Shown piece after piece: positions 22,536 through 35,667 of a stretch of 64,000 nucleotides of DNA. The translations under genes and the position numbers were made by a program. The stretch's first letter is position 1; every line of letters begins with the position of its first letter. The notes beneath the pieces were generated by a model. That model was given only the letters and a program-made list of their open reading frames with translations. It searched no databases and was not told where the DNA came from. Origin of the DNA: Lactarius indigo. Its lineage: Eukaryota; Basidiomycota; Agaricomycetes; Russulales; Russulaceae. Location of the stretch: NCBI GenBank assembly GCA_025766275.1, contig JAFKAC010000009.1, forward strand, positions 1,302,001 to 1,366,000, written 5' to 3'.

Positions 22536-24403
22536 CAGTCGCATGGTGGCGTCGCGACGATTTCCACTAATTTCATCATTCATGGGATGAGGGCTAATGG
22601 AAAACGTTCTGCTTGGGCCAGGTTCCGGGAAAGGGTTAGAGCGATAACAGGTCATATGCATTCGGAGTGGCAGGGTTATCGGTATGAGATCGAGATTTCA
22701 GCGCTTTCCAGCACTCGAGCTCTAAAAATGACAGGAGTCAAATCAGACACATTATTTATGAAGGCACACCGAATGCGGTTGTAGGATTGTGTGGATAGAT
22801 GTTTCTACCAATCACTGGCAGCGATCTAGGCATTCTCGTACCAGGGCTGAGATGGAAGCATCCTTCAAAAGCCAGGTTTCTTCTCACGGAGTATAAGAAG
22901 ACATGTCGAGTGAAGGGTGTCTGCCATATTGAAGGAGGACACCCGTATGGTGTTATGCGAGACTCCACCTGTTAATTACGACCACGGAGTCTGCCGTGAA
23001 ACGATGAACCCTTAGTCATATCGTTCGTAACTTATGCAAGTCAGCTGAGAAGGACACCCCTATATCAACGAAGTTCAAGGCACTTGCTTCCGTGATTAAT
23101 TACCACCTTTCAAGGCCCTACAGCATCAGCGGTGGTCACGGTGCACGACACGATTGGGTTGTTCCTTATTCTAGCTGCCCACGTCTAGAACAGGTCCCAG
23201 GCCGAGGTCACAGAATTTCGGCGGACTTGGGATACAACAAACCAAGCAACAAACAGATTAATCACAGCCGGCCTACAGCAGTCTTTGTAATTCCGCATAC
23301 CTTCCCACGGTCGTGAGAACTTTTTTGTGGCTCCGAACCAAAAACGAAAAACGAGCACATGACTGTAAATGATTAATTGCTAAGTACTTTTACTGTAAAT
23401 AGTAACAAATAAAGAATCCTGCCAACCATAACCCTATGAGTGAAATTCGTGCCACACCAAACGGGCACATGACTACTCATTTTGGTCGTGTGGCCCCTTT
23501 GTGGCCCCGTCCCCAGACACGTCCCCGACACGCGACCGCTCATCCCCTATTCCCGCCACTTCATGCGGCCACTTCATGCAGCACGAAGAGCGCATTCGGC
23601 GCAACCAACACGAACCCAATCCCGCGTCCCCGACTTCTACAACGACGCGGCGCCTCGGGATGTTTTCCAGACGCGCGGCTTGTCTTGGAAGGGGTCGTCG
23701 GGCTGTCTGTCGTGTTGATGACGCGTGGCGCAGGCGTCAATTGACCTCGTGTAGGTGGGGAGCGCACAGGGCGCAACATAAACAGGTACGTCGTCGCGAT
23801 CAAATAGGTAAATTCAAAATTCGCTTACATCGGGGACGACGCGGGGGTCTAGCAAAGTAACCCGATGATACTCCACCGCCCCACGACTGAAGTGCGTTCG
23901 GGTGCCTCCCCGGCCTCGCTCCACGCACGCACCGCCTTTACGCGTACCCGACGCGGCCACACCCCCGCATCGCGCATACCATGGAGAGCGCCACGAGCAG
24001 GGCGACGACGACGCACGCGATCAAGCTGGCGTCGGTGGAGCGCGGCCATTCAGGTACGCCCCCGCTCTCCTATTTCAGATGACAACGTACCGAATCTACG
24101 ACAGCATCGCCGCCGCTCGCGCTCGCTACCGCCAGCCACGCTGCATTTTGCATGTGCCCCCCCTCTCATGCATCGCGCCCGCTTCGTTAGATGTATAGTA
24201 GAATTAGTATGCTATGTATTTATTCTCAATGCTAGTAGCTTCACCCCCCCTCTTGTGCAGCGAGCCATGCATCAATCCCCAGCTTAGACAATAAATTTCA
24301 ATCTGCGGGCCACAATCCACAATCCACAGGGCCACAGAACGCGCCACACGAGAGCACGCGTGAGCGATCCAACAGTACCGTATTGCCACTACACCTCCCA
24401 GCC
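22536..24403. other. Intergenic region upstream of the MULE
   Basis: About 1.9 kb without a supportable gene. The part from 23480 to 24200 is GC-rich and open in several frames but shows no family motif. It may include the left end of the MULE element, but I could not find terminal inverted repeats. Confidence 0.35.
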
Positions 24404-27177
24404 ATGTCCGAGTTCATTTTCGAAGTGCCTTTCGTCCCGGACGCGAATCCACCTGCCGACACTAATTCCACCACAGGCGCGGGAGCTCACCGCCGATCTA
24501 GGCGCCATGAGCCGATCAATCCTGCGACCTCGCGACAGCGCGGGAGCATTACGTGGGATCGGGAGCACGGCTACAGTCTCGAATGGGATTCCCAGGAAGA
24601 CTTCCATAAATGGTGCGAGAACGAGCAACGCGCTCACGGGATCGAGCTCCGCATTACCCAAATCAGGGGTTCGCGTGCAAGCGCTAATCAGAGCGCGCTG
24701 TTCAGCGGGTCACGGCTTTTCGTCTGCGCACGCCAAGGAACCGGTGGCACTAAGAAATATGAGAAGAAAACTAACCGTGAAACCAGGGACAGTAAGCGCA
24801 TTGAGGGCGGCTGCCCCTGCCATGTGCGAATCAAGATGTACCCCTTCACCGGTACCGTGCTCGGCAAATATTCTCCTGATCATTCCCACCCCACCGGCAA
24901 AGACAATCTTAAATATGTCCGGATACGCGTTCCAACACTGGAGCAGATCGCAGGATTGATTCGCTTAGGATTGACAGACAGGGAAATAGTGAGTATCATT
25001 TATTGAAAAATAGTCTGTGTGGGGAGCGTTTTGATGGCAAAGGTGTTTGCTGACCTCAAACGCAGAAAAAGCGTACGCGCGCTCAATTTAGTGAAGACGA
25101 GCGGGACCATTATATCACATTGGGTGAGATAGCCCGGCTGAGGAAGGAGATCGATCGAGAAATTATTCAGTTCGATCCGAATGACTGCAAACTCTACCCG
25201 AATTTACGCGGACAACTTACGTGCCGAGGGACATTTCATATTCTACAAGGATAAGCAAGATTCGCCTCCTGAGGGTTCTGGTCTTGCGGCCGATCTTTTC
25301 GCATTCTGCATCCAAATGCAGTTTCAATTGGAATCTTTCCGAGATCTCGGGAACGCGTTCCTCGGCATCGACGCAACACATAATGTCACCCAGTACAAGG
25401 GAATATTATTATTTACAATCATGGCGCGGGATCGTTGGGGCCACGGTAAGTGCTTCTCGAGCTTCCCCAGTAACGCGGCTATAGATTCCATCAGGCGTTC
25501 CTGTTGCCTGGATGTTGTCCTCCAATGGGACCCAGGCAACAATCAAATATTTTATTAATCTCATCAAATCTCGAAGTCTGGATGTTTCACCATCGATCTT
25601 TATGACAGATCGAGATCAAGCGCAAGTCAACGCAATTCGTGACACATACCCGACTTCCCGCGTATTCTACTGCTGGTGGCATGTGCTCCGGGCCATACGG
25701 ACTCATTTTGTCGTTACCGAATTCAAGGAACTGTGGGACCTGATCCAAAAATGGGTCCGGACCCCTGACCAGTATGAATTTGAAACTATGTGGGAAGACA
25801 TCCAGAGCGATGAGTCCGTTCCCAAGAGCGTTACCCAATACCTGACCCGGGGATGGGTGTCTGTCAAGGAAATGTGGTCCGCCGTCTATCGCCAAGATCG
25901 GACGATCTTTGAAGAGGGCGATACCAACATGTTGCTGGAAGCGTATGTAATTATTGACTTTCGCGTATTACACGACTAATGGAAATTCAAGGTACCACCA
26001 TGTGCTCAAATCCAAATGGCTTGATGGGAAGCGGAATTGCCGGATAGATCACCTTATTCATTTACTTGTTACCGAGGTTATGCCGGATGCTGAGGATCGT
26101 ATCAAGCGGCAATTGGTTATAGACCGAAAAGGCGACTTGGCGCAGCGGCGGCGGCGGGAAATCCTGACGCGCGCCCCCGAAATATCGCAGGACCACATCA
26201 AGCGGGTTGAAGATATGCACTTTCATGTGCGCTCCTCGAATCAGGACAAAGTCTATGAGGTTGATCTACTCAAGACTAAGTGCACTTGTCAAGACTTCCC
26301 TCGTATTGAGTTTTGCAAGCACATCGCGTCCGCTCAACATTTCTTTGGGGAGCTTCAAGTTGAGCCCCCAGCTGCCATCAACCCTCAGCCAAATCAGCCG
26401 AATCCGATTGCGTCGGTGTCACACACTACCGAAGGCGGAAGCGTCGCATGTGATCAGAACGCGGCATCTTTAATTTCCGTCACTAACGAGATCATCGTGT
26501 TGTCTCAGAGTCTACTTATGCAAACACCGAAGCCCGAGGCCGTTTCAAATACGGTGAAGTCGCTGCGTTCGATCCGCTCACATCTCGCTGCGGTGATCCT
26601 TTCAGCTTCCACAACTGGTGACAACCTCCAGCTCCCTGAAAAAGAGCAAATTGCACCAAATCAGCATTCCTGGACAGAGACAGCAGAGCGGATGGGTGTC
26701 AAGCGAGGCAACAAGAACCGCGGTAAGGTTGACAGCGCGCGCACAGCTGAGCTTATTGGCGATATCAATCGTAAACGCAACCGCGAGGATGAGGACCCCT
26801 ATGGGGCTGGAGAACTATCTGGCAAACGTGCAAGACCAGACGCACGCTCGGCCACTGCAAATGCTCGAGCACGTTCCACAGCTAAGCCAGCGAGCTCTCT
26901 GGATCTCCCCCCTGGATCCCTCCCTCTTCGTCAGTCGCCATGTGCGCCCTCCCCTGGTCCTCCCCTTCTCTCTCTGTCACAGCCGGCTCCAATATCTGCC
27001 ACACCGTTCCCTCTCCCAGCGTCCCTCCCCCCCCATCTACCGTCTCTACGCACGCCCGGGCCCTTGCCTCCTCAAATGCCCTACTACCCCCCTCCATTTC
27101 TGTCGCAACCCGCTCCATTTCCAGTCCCCCCATATCCATATCATACGCCTTACCCGTTGTACTATCCCTCCCAATAG
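24404..27177 (+). mobile_element. MULE-type transposase with FAR1-like and SWIM domains, one frameshift
   Basis: Four exons (24404-24988, 25066-25445, 25495-25942, 25992-27177) would encode about 865 residues if one extra base near 25187 is ignored. The N-terminal part (ITWDREHGYSLEWDSQEDF, then CPCHVRI and YSPDHSH) resembles the FAR1 / WRKY-GCM1 zinc-finger DNA-binding domain. The MULE DDE core has LGIDATHNVTQYKG (first Asp), FMTDRDQAQVNA (second Asp) and the C-x2-H helix YCWWHVLRAI. A SWIM zinc finger KCTCQDFPRIEFCKHI follows, then a basic and a Pro-rich tail. Exon 2 reads EIIQFDPND in one frame and STRIYADNLRAEGHF in the next, so an inserted base separates two well-conserved blocks. The copy is probably inactive but recently so. 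No terminal inverted repeats were identified. Confidence 0.85.
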
Positions 27178-28660
27178 ATATTCGACTTAGTTTTTTTTTT
27201 ACAATGTTTGTTACTATTACTCATTACAAATAAAACTTATTACATCATCCTCAAAAAAAGAAAATCGACTTGTAAATTTATTTCTAATGTTTGAAGTTGT
27301 TGTGGACTCGTCAATAAATTTATTACATTATACTTAGCCAAAGTTTTCGAACGAGCGTGGTTCGATTCGGACTTTCGGTTGCGGCCGATGTGTTTACCTT
27401 TTTGGGTCCCAAGGGTATGCGGAATTAAGCCAACTGCCTACAGCCGACTCGGGATCAACAACTTCGCTAGAACCTCACACCTCTCCCACACCTCCCCTAC
27501 ACCAGCGCGGAAGCTTGTGTAGTGTGAGCACCTCGTGATAGATTCGGGGCTCTCTTCTCGATTTATTTGGAAACGGCGCAAGAGGAAGATCAGAAGCTGG
27601 TGGGAACACCGGGCCGAAATAGTATTCGCATTCTCGTCTCGTTGGCCACCTGGCACACTGGTCTGGGATACTTTTACTCAGCTGCTGTAGTAGGGTTTCT
27701 TAGCAAATACTCAAATCAAGACCTTTCCGTCTCCTGTATCCATCAACCGTCTATTCCCAACAATGTATCTCCATTCTCTATTACCTCCTCCCTGATCCAC
27801 ACCCGCTCTCTGCATGAATATCCCTTACATTGGCCTCATGATTAGCTCTGCCTGCGCTCCTTGGCGATACTATCCCCGGGGGTAAAATGTGGCCACTCAA
27901 ACACGTTATCAGATGACCAGCCACACAATTGGCCACATACACTCAATCTGTTGAAGGGGTAATTTTATGTCTATTGATAATTCTCCGACTTCTTTCTTCA
28001 TGCGGGTTTTGGTCGTCCTACTGTCCACTATCAACACGACAGTCTTCTGGAATCTGGATCGTCCTTATTTGTGTCGCGTTCAGCGCACCTTTGTACATCG
28101 TGACCACCCTCCATGCCAGTTATCTACAGTCAGCGCCCCCCTCCTTTTTTTGGATCCATTTATATTTCTGGGATACATATCGATACATATAGGTCGTAGC
28201 GAGACCCACTACACTTATGAAACGTGCGTAACCTAAGAGGTGCCCCGAGAGCGAGCGCCTCTTCTTCGCTCCACTTTCCGCGCGAGATTCTTCTGATGCA
28301 TCTGTATGAGGTACTATCTCATAAACCTGAGTATAAACCATAAAGATCAGATAGCGTGGGTAAAACAGGTGGTTGAGGTCCGTAGGAGTTTAAAGTGTCT
28401 ATGAGGTTTTTGGCTTTACGCGTCGAAAAGATGTGATCAGAACAAGGTTTAGAGGAGCAAGCATATGCAGAACAGTACATCTTGCAGGATGGTGTCCCAA
28501 AGTGAGACTGTCAGTCGAGCCGGTAGCATCTGATTCAAGTTCGCGTGCAGCTTCAAGTTCGTCCGATATACAGTCGGGTCATGGTCACAGACGTGAGCCA
28601 GTAGCGAACACGCCATAGTATTGTTTAGACACTGACAGTGGAAACAGAATGTTAGATGAC
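27178..28660. other. Intergenic region, nothing recognised
   Basis: About 1.5 kb downstream of the transposase. AT-rich runs follow the stop codon (27185-27320). The short frames show no conserved motif. The right end of the MULE element may lie here. Confidence 0.35.
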
Positions 28661-28736
28661 TTTACCCGTCGGTTGGGATGGCTGTGATTGACCTCGCCCA
28701 TCACCGCAAGCCTGGACTTCTTCGCATCTGGCAGCT

Positions 28737-29259
28737 TCATACCACATGACAAGGTAGAAAACAACGGACATTATCAGCCACCTTTCGCTTTCGATCCAGC
28801 GTCCGTTCGTACTTTTCAACGAATTCGGGAACCTCGCCCACGTTCGCATCCACTATACCGTTCAATGCGATATCTTCTTTTGTGAACTTCCCTTTAGTGT
28901 GCGCTCTGAGGAAGCAATCTTCATATTCTGGGTCCACCTGTGACGTGATGGGGTTTCCAACTCCATTCAACTTAACGGCTATGGCCTGTATGAGAACGAA
29001 GCCGACGGCAGTAGATATACGTGACGTACCAGGCGGGCAACTTTACAAACAGTATCTCATTCTTCAAGATGTCTAATCCTGCTATCGCCCGCCCTCCACT
29101 GAGCATTTTGACTGACTTGCTGGAGAAGACCTCGCTAAATTGGCGCCCCAAATTCTCAAGGCCTTCGTCATTGAAAGAAGAGGTTGTCGGGTCAATATAT
29201 CTCCACACGGTGAGCTCACAGGCGTGGGTGTTGGTGCGGGAGAGGGCTCCCGGCCTCAT
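28737..29259 (-). other. Possible gene fragment, family not recognised
   Basis: Two neighbouring minus-strand frames look protein-like. 29259-29060 contains GLENLGRQFSEVFSS and GGRAIAGLDILKNEILFV, faintly like the start of a SET domain. 28970-28790 contains KGKFTKEDIALNGIVDANV and PEFVEKYERTLDRKRK. I could not join them with consistent phases or find a start. They may belong to a decayed gene. Confidence 0.25.
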
Positions 29260-29280
29260 CTATTTGACCTTCTTCGTCAA

Positions 29281-30244
29281 GACGTATGTGTAATCGTCAC
29301 CAGTAGAGTCAACCTGGAAATGGCCTAGAAATTATGGTCGGCGAGAAGCCAGATCTTTGGAAGTTCCACCATCATGATGCCGATGTGTGTGTGTACAACG
29401 GGAACGACGCCACCCACAGTGTAACATCACGCGAGTGTAACACGTAACGCGTAACGTGTAACGCCCCAAAAAGAAGGTCTGTCACGGCGGCGCCTGCCGC
29501 ACGGCATGCGGACTTCTATTGTAACCCGAGAGTCCCCCCGATGAGTTCTGAGTCAGCGCTCAGCGTTTAGTCGAGATCTAGCCGCTAGGTTAGGCTACTT
29601 CTCGATCTCTCGAGTTGTGGTTGTTTCCAATATAACTCAAAAGCTATGAGAATCTGAATGCCGGGGACTGTGGAATATCTGGAGATAGATGTGTTATTTT
29701 TCAAGCGTATTCTACTCGGGTATATGTGCGTGCTGTACTTATGCATACCAAACCCTAAACACCCCTCGCCGCTGACCAACCTAGGCTAGTTCTTACAAAA
29801 GCTGCATATCCTGGTTCTCGCTTTGTCTCACCGATCCCGCAATGCCCTTAGTGTTTCTTGACATCAGGTTTCAGGCTATGTATCTGGAGAAGGTCGCACA
29901 CCCTCCGAACTCGGATACATCAACCTTCTCGGTAATGTCTAACCTTCATTCGGCTATCGGTTCTATGGATAAATACGTTGAGCAGACTGGGATAAATCTC
30001 TATTCGCCAACAAGATCAAGGGCTGTGACTCTCCCGGTGCCGTCCTCCTACTTCAAGAGAACTTGAAAGCGTTCAGAGATTATCGTGACCAAATCTGAAA
30101 TCCTTCAAATACCTTAGCCTGGTAGTACGATTCGCGCACGCGTTCTCTGAATTCTTGGTGAGGCGCGACCAGCTGGAGTGGTGGGCCATCAATTATAATT
30201 TCTATTTTTTTCAGTGCATGGAGCATGGAAAATTGGCCAGTCAG
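29281..30244. other. Intergenic region, nothing recognised
   Basis: No gene supported. A short, partly symmetrical GTAAC-rich run (about 29423-29465, units gtaacacgtaacgcgtaac) is present and has no obvious role. Confidence 0.35.
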
Positions 30245-31284
30245 TCAGGCTTGTGAGACTCGCCCTAATGTCGATCTGCTTCTGTTTCTCCGGGTTAGAT
30301 CTACAAAGTGAAATATCCCACCCGATCGAATGGCCGCACCTCTCCGCAGGTTCAATGCCCTCTTCTCCCCCGTCTGTCCAGCGAAGCACACTACGGTACA
30401 GTCCCCTGCGTCCCTGGCGTCTCCCGGTCGCGCAAACTCGTCATCGTCGACAACTACCATCCCGAGGGAGCCGTACTCCTGCGCGTTGCCTACCTCGCCA
30501 GGCCATGGAAACCGAATCGCCAGCACGCCTTCCTCCGCGCGTGACCGCCGAGCAGTAAATACAATCCCGTTGACCATCGCCATAACCTCCTCCCAGCGGC
30601 GCCGGAACACAGCGAGGAGCACGCGCCGCACGTCTGCGTCTACATGCGCCGGGACCGACAGCGACAGCGCAGGAGCACGCGCACCTTGCGTAGGTGCGAC
30701 CCCCCAGGCAAGAGGCGCCGTTTCACAAATCGCTCGAGGGCGAGGTCTTCGCGCGCGGGCATATAGCGATGCATAAAGGTGGCCCAGTCGCGCGCGTGCG
30801 CACGTCGTCAACCAGATCGCAGAGGTCTAGGACGAGGTGGTAGAGTCGCGGGAGGCCGCGGAGTTTGCTTACGTTACAATCGCTGAGGCGAGGAAGTGGA
30901 GAAGTCGAGGAAGGTGATGCACGGGAGGGCCGGCCACCAGCGGCTGGAGCGCAGCAAGTGGGCAATCTCGTGCCCGGGTATCTAATGGCAGAGCACGTGG
31001 GTGCGCGCGAGGAACGGCGAGGAGGCAAGATCTGAGAGGTTGTCAAGGTGGAAGGAATTGAGGGGTTGTGCAGACCACCCGGTCCTCGACCACCGAGATG
31101 GAGGGGAGCTGCGCAGAGGGCCAACTAGCGAGAGTTTTCGGCACAGAATTGTAGCGTGTATGTTACGTGAAGATGAAGAGGAGCATAAATCCAGGCTACG
31201 GGTGGGGAAATTGCGGGTGTGCTCGTTCACGCACCCACGAAGTGCAGCCCGTGATTCAGAAGCTATGGGTGGTTGGAGGGCCAT
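30245..31284 (-). pseudogene. F-box-like gene relic
   Basis: Minus-strand frames switch several times but read like a basidiomycete F-box/LRR-type protein: FHLDNLSDLASSPFLARTHVL, then LPGHEIAHLLRSSRWWPAL in another frame, LPRLYHLVLDLCDLVDDV, FVKRRLLPGG, and a C-terminal DADVRRVLLAVFRRRWEEV. No F-box itself was seen. Frame changes without plausible introns argue for a decayed gene. Low confidence in the family. Confidence 0.35.
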
Positions 31285-32567
31285 ATTGCCTACAGTAGAC
31301 TATTCAGGAACCAAAAGTCACGGTCAGCACTAGAATAGACTCTCCCTCGGAGTCCCTCTTGGCCGTATGAACCCCGATGACTCCGCCATCCCCGAGAGGC
31401 TTCCTTGAGAGTCATTAGGGAATTCTCTCATCCTGTCCCGTGGTACACTGGCATGTGTCTCACTCACCTCTACTTCTCTAATCTTCTAATGAACATCTTG
31501 GTAGTTGCCTTCTAGTACGTTTATATAACTTCGTCTCGAAAGATACTTTTATAAATAAGCGTCATTCAACGATTGAGTCTTTTGTCAGGGTTTCCTCACA
31601 CCCACTGCTCACAGTCCAAACATGATCCTTCCGCCCCAAAGTTGACTATGCATTGTCCAGAATCTAGAGAAATGCGGACTGACGGAGTGGGATATCGCAT
31701 TTATACGTAATCATATATCATTTACATGCGTCTAGAGTTGAGATCTTGGGATTTTAATTAAAACAAAACCATTTATATTCTGGAGTACGAGCCCTAGATC
31801 CAGCCAGATCCGCGAAGGGAAGCAGAGAAAGGAAGAGACCGAAGAAGATACCCCTCAAACATCACGCACCAATAAAGCACACAACCACCCACCCCAAACC
31901 CGTCAAAACTCCATCTCCACAACTTGCCGAACCCAACACGAACAGGTTCACTCAAGGGTCGTAGAAGAAGGCGGTAGACGAAGGAAGCGGCCACATCCCA
32001 CCCACCAAGACCATCGCAACCAAAGCCGCGCCTTGTGCCACGGCGATCAAATCGCCCCACCAACTTCAACGCTTGACAAGAAGCTATGCTTTTCCACTCC
32101 GGAAAAGGGGAGACTTTAGATGAAAGGGTAGAGCACAGAAAGCGGAGAGTCATGGTCGCGTAGATATATTTACAAGTGTAGTGCTACATAGGGTACTATT
32201 CCCTCAGGCGCACAAAAATGGATTCAAAAAAAAAAAAAAAAAGATCCAGCCAGAGGGTCGTCCAGCCATAATGTACTAGTTGTAGGAAAGCGTATCCCAT
32301 CTAAGGCGCCCCTAATTTTCTCCTAATTTTTCCAGAAACTAGAGTATAGTGAGTATAGTACACAACGGGACTTCCTAAATGGTTGTGTTTCGGCGTTTCG
32401 TGAGAGTGGTGGTTCAGACTAGAAGGAGTGGGTTGCATAGTGTATCATAAGTGCATCATAGTACGTAACCGGCGACCTTGTGGATGGGGATAGTCACGTC
32501 CTAAACGGAACTCGTGTTCAGTTACTGAGCCCTCGGAAACTGTAATATAGGGCACACGCACTCTGAA
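31285..32567. other. Intergenic region with one unassigned reading frame
   Basis: A minus-strand frame at 32153-31794 (119 residues, ATG start, Gly/Trp/Leu-rich) is open but has no motif I recognise, and its codon use does not decide the matter. A poly(A) run lies at 32226-32243. Nothing else is supported. Confidence 0.3.
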
Positions 32568-33524
32568 TCATTGCGGAGGCTGTTTGAAGGTCCACCCCCA
32601 CGGATCTACTGACATGCTCAGCTTTCCGAGTTGATTGGCCTTTGCACGAACGCGTTCAATGACGCGACCAGCCACAATAATATGAGTGTCGCCAGCTTTG
32701 ATCTGGTTCACAAACTCTTGTGTGTTGTATATCTTGAATTGTTCCCTTCCAGGAATGTTACTGTGAGACCCGTGGACCTTTTCCCAGTGGATCTTGAACG
32801 GTTTGACTCGGTTTCCTCGCCAGGTGCAATTCTGGAATGGACAATGTATCCAATGTGGGAGGTGAATTTCTATGTGCCGGTCACAGTCTTGCCAGCGGGT
32901 GAAGTAGGCTGAACAAACGGGACATTTCCTGGGATCCCCCGGAGTAGTTGTGGCGGGTGGGGTAGTGTTGTTAATGTGGAAGGGCCAGCGGCCAGTGGGC
33001 GGGTCAGGCTGCAATGGGGTGGGGAAAATATAAGGAACATGTCGAGGGGGACATGACAAGGCAATAAGTGATCTGCCACCAAATAATAATAATAAAAATA
33101 AAAATAAACCGGACCTGGTACGCGCCAGTCTGAAAGGTAATACCAACGAGAGATGGGTCATAATCTTGCGTCAGAGATGCCGACGGGGTAAGGGCAAGAT
33201 CTCCAGTGCCAAGCGATGCTTCGATGAACTATCGAGGTCAAGACAGAATAATTCAATCAATGACATACATCTGAAAAGAAAAATCGACTAACAGCTGAGC
33301 CGAGACGTTCGAAGGGTACTAGTGGATCAGGAACCGTGAAATCGAGTGAGGTGCCACAACCATGAGGGGACTCTGGAAGAGGGCCAGACAGGTAGTCGTA
33401 AGCAGCGCGGCGCTGTTCTCTCGAAATCTACCGAGGCCAGGAAAGAATGAACCTAGAAATGATACATGCGCGAAAACATCCGACCCACCTGATACGACCA
33501 AAGATCTATGCCAGTGGTACCCAT
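32568..33524 (-). CDS. C2H2-type zinc finger protein
   Basis: Four exons (33524-33489, 33427-33293, 33228-33115, 33008-32568) encode 241 residues, all in phase 0. Two zinc fingers are visible. CPVCSAYFTRWQDCDRHIEIH is C-x2-C-x12-H-x3-H. The next, starting CPFQNCTW and ending HWEKVH, is C-x4-C-x12-H-x4-H. The N-terminal half (REQRRAAYDYLSGPLPESP, DYDPSLVGITFQTGAYQ) and the tail (RVIERVRAKANQLGKLSM) resemble no named domain. The last intron is 106 nt and contains TTA/AAT-rich sequence. Probably a nuclear protein, but with two fingers DNA binding is only presumed. Confidence 0.75.
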
Positions 33525-35667
33525 GTCGGGACCACGACCGCGTTAGTACCCACACCAGTCAGTGGGGGGTGACGGGGTAACGATTGTATAAAATCCAGTT
33601 ATATATATGAGGGTCGGACGCACAGTCTCCTCCTTCAGTGATAATGCCCCAGTGCCTTAGGCACTGTGCCATCGGAGAGATAGATTTCAGTGCCTATCCC
33701 TTCTCCGTGGTGGCTTGTCATCCATCTTGCCATTGCAAGACCTCGTGTGGGGCACTCATAGGACCCGTGATGATGTGTTCACGACTCATCTCCGTATATG
33801 CACAGGCAGATTGAACATGAGTGCGTGGCCGAGGTTACGGCAGGGGCGCGAGGCACCTGCTCAAAGTTAACATGGATGCTCTGAATTTGCTTGGATATAT
33901 ACTCACAGGTGAGGCTGTAAGCGAATTGGCCGATGGATTGTACTCCTATGAATAGGAGTGAATGTCCAGCCCGCCATGCAAGGCTGCTAGTCTACGCAGG
34001 GTAGAGCTCCGATAGAATGGACGCTACTGGAAACACCTATATCAGCCTGAGAGCCAGTGCCGGTGTCAGCGCCGGGCCAAAGTACTATCAGAGGTGAGAA
34101 GTTGGCCATAGTGCCAAGGCGGCTAAATGTGCCGGCCTCGTGGTGCGTCTGTATGGAGCCGATGGTCGGTGGAGGAGGAATGAGCTGACCGTTGATTGGA
34201 CTGGGGAGATGGATACACAAAAGGGAAGAGGGGGAGGGAAAAGTTGACGCACAGTTTGCGCGCACTGATATATGGTGCCACAGCTTCTTTTTTTCCTATC
34301 GCCAACAACACCTTCCTAGTTGCGGTGACAGGTGATGGCATTCTCATTCTCGAGGGAATTTCTTATTGGTCCGTTCCACTTCTCTGGTATCCAGTCGTGA
34401 TCCACGATGCGCTGGACAACGCCTTGACGACTCGTCCCCTGCTACGAATCAAGCTACGAGACGGCCAGTCTACGACTCGGAAAGCCAGTTAAAAAAACTA
34501 CGTTATTCGCAGAATTCGGGTCAAATAGTGTCGAACTATCAAGTTGCCATATGGGGCCACGGGGATCAGTACCGACGGCCATCTCTGAACGCTATCTGGG
34601 CACTAGTCTGAGCACGGGCTTGTTATATCTGGGTATCGTCAAGAGGCTCTGTCAAAGGCAAGAATGGCGAGGAAGGGATCGATGACATTACTTTCGAGGT
34701 AGACTTTGATAAAAAATTCGTGCCTTTGTTTGAATTGTGACAGCACCGGACGGCGCTCGCGCCGACGTGAGACCACAGATGGGATGATTGAAGCCACGAT
34801 TGGGGTTGTGCGTCGTTGGGTGGGTGTTATCTTCGTCATCCGTACTTTTGCTCCCGGGACAGCGTCTATTTCACCAGCGTCTGAGCCCTGTGAAAAAGTT
34901 GGCTGTTAATGAGAGCCACACCTTCTTATTTCACTTGCACATCATCTTCCTCATCGCTTTAATGAGCCAGGATGAGACCACCCTTCCAAGAACGGACCGC
35001 CAACCACCATATCGAACCTTAATAAAAAAACTGTAGTTCGCGGAGTCCCAAATCATAACCACGATTGATATCCTCTCTACTGTAACAGTAAAGGTTCACT
35101 ACTTGTTCTTCACATGGTCAGGTTTGTTGGCCATGTTTCAACCCCAGGCTTTACACTGAATGAAGCTTATAGTAGAGGAGTGGGTTCAGAACCGAGCAAA
35201 GCGACCTTTACGAATAACATTTTTCACACACCAATTTGAACGTGTCGATCACACCCACGGTGATACGACTCGATATCCGAGTCGTACGTACGTGGGCGCC
35301 CGTCATCAACTTCACAATGGGCATGTGGCCGCACGCGGTGTCGTGGAACTTGGTATGTTGTGGTGGACTCAAAGGAGAATCGAATCTTCATTGGGCAGTG
35401 ACTACAAGGTCTCCATTTGTAGGAGTACGTTTGGTTGTTCGTTCTCGATGAATACATAACACCGATGAAACAGGGGAGACGGTTGAAGGTGTTCCACTTC
35501 CATGACTTTCCATCCTGCACCCTAAATATCAGGTCACCTAGAGACCAAGTCACGCCAACTACTACATCCAAAAGTCAACTTAGAGCTCTACCACCCACAT
35601 GGAAAATCAAACCGCCAGCCACAGCGAACCCAAAACCCCGCAATGAGATCAGATTATACCTTGTAGG
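33525..35667. other. Intergenic region with unassigned frames
   Basis: About 2.1 kb. Minus-strand frames around 33987-34347 contain GQLIPPPPTIGSIQTHHEAGTF-like sequence that looks coding, but no family or complete exon set was found. The remainder (34500-35660) shows nothing. Confidence 0.3.

Noticed and set aside
23340..27900. Terminal inverted repeats for the MULE
   Set aside because: I compared GTGGCC-rich sequence near 23490 and 27890 but the match is short and without a target duplication.
27904..27912. ATCWGATAA match downstream of the MULE
   Set aside because: A single 9-mer far from any gene start is expected by chance. The same word in the foldback arms (near 38217 and 46970) is also not near a promoter.
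29423..29465. GTAAC-rich repeat as possible telomere-like or origin sequence
   Set aside because: The run is short and irregular and lacks TTAGGG-type units.
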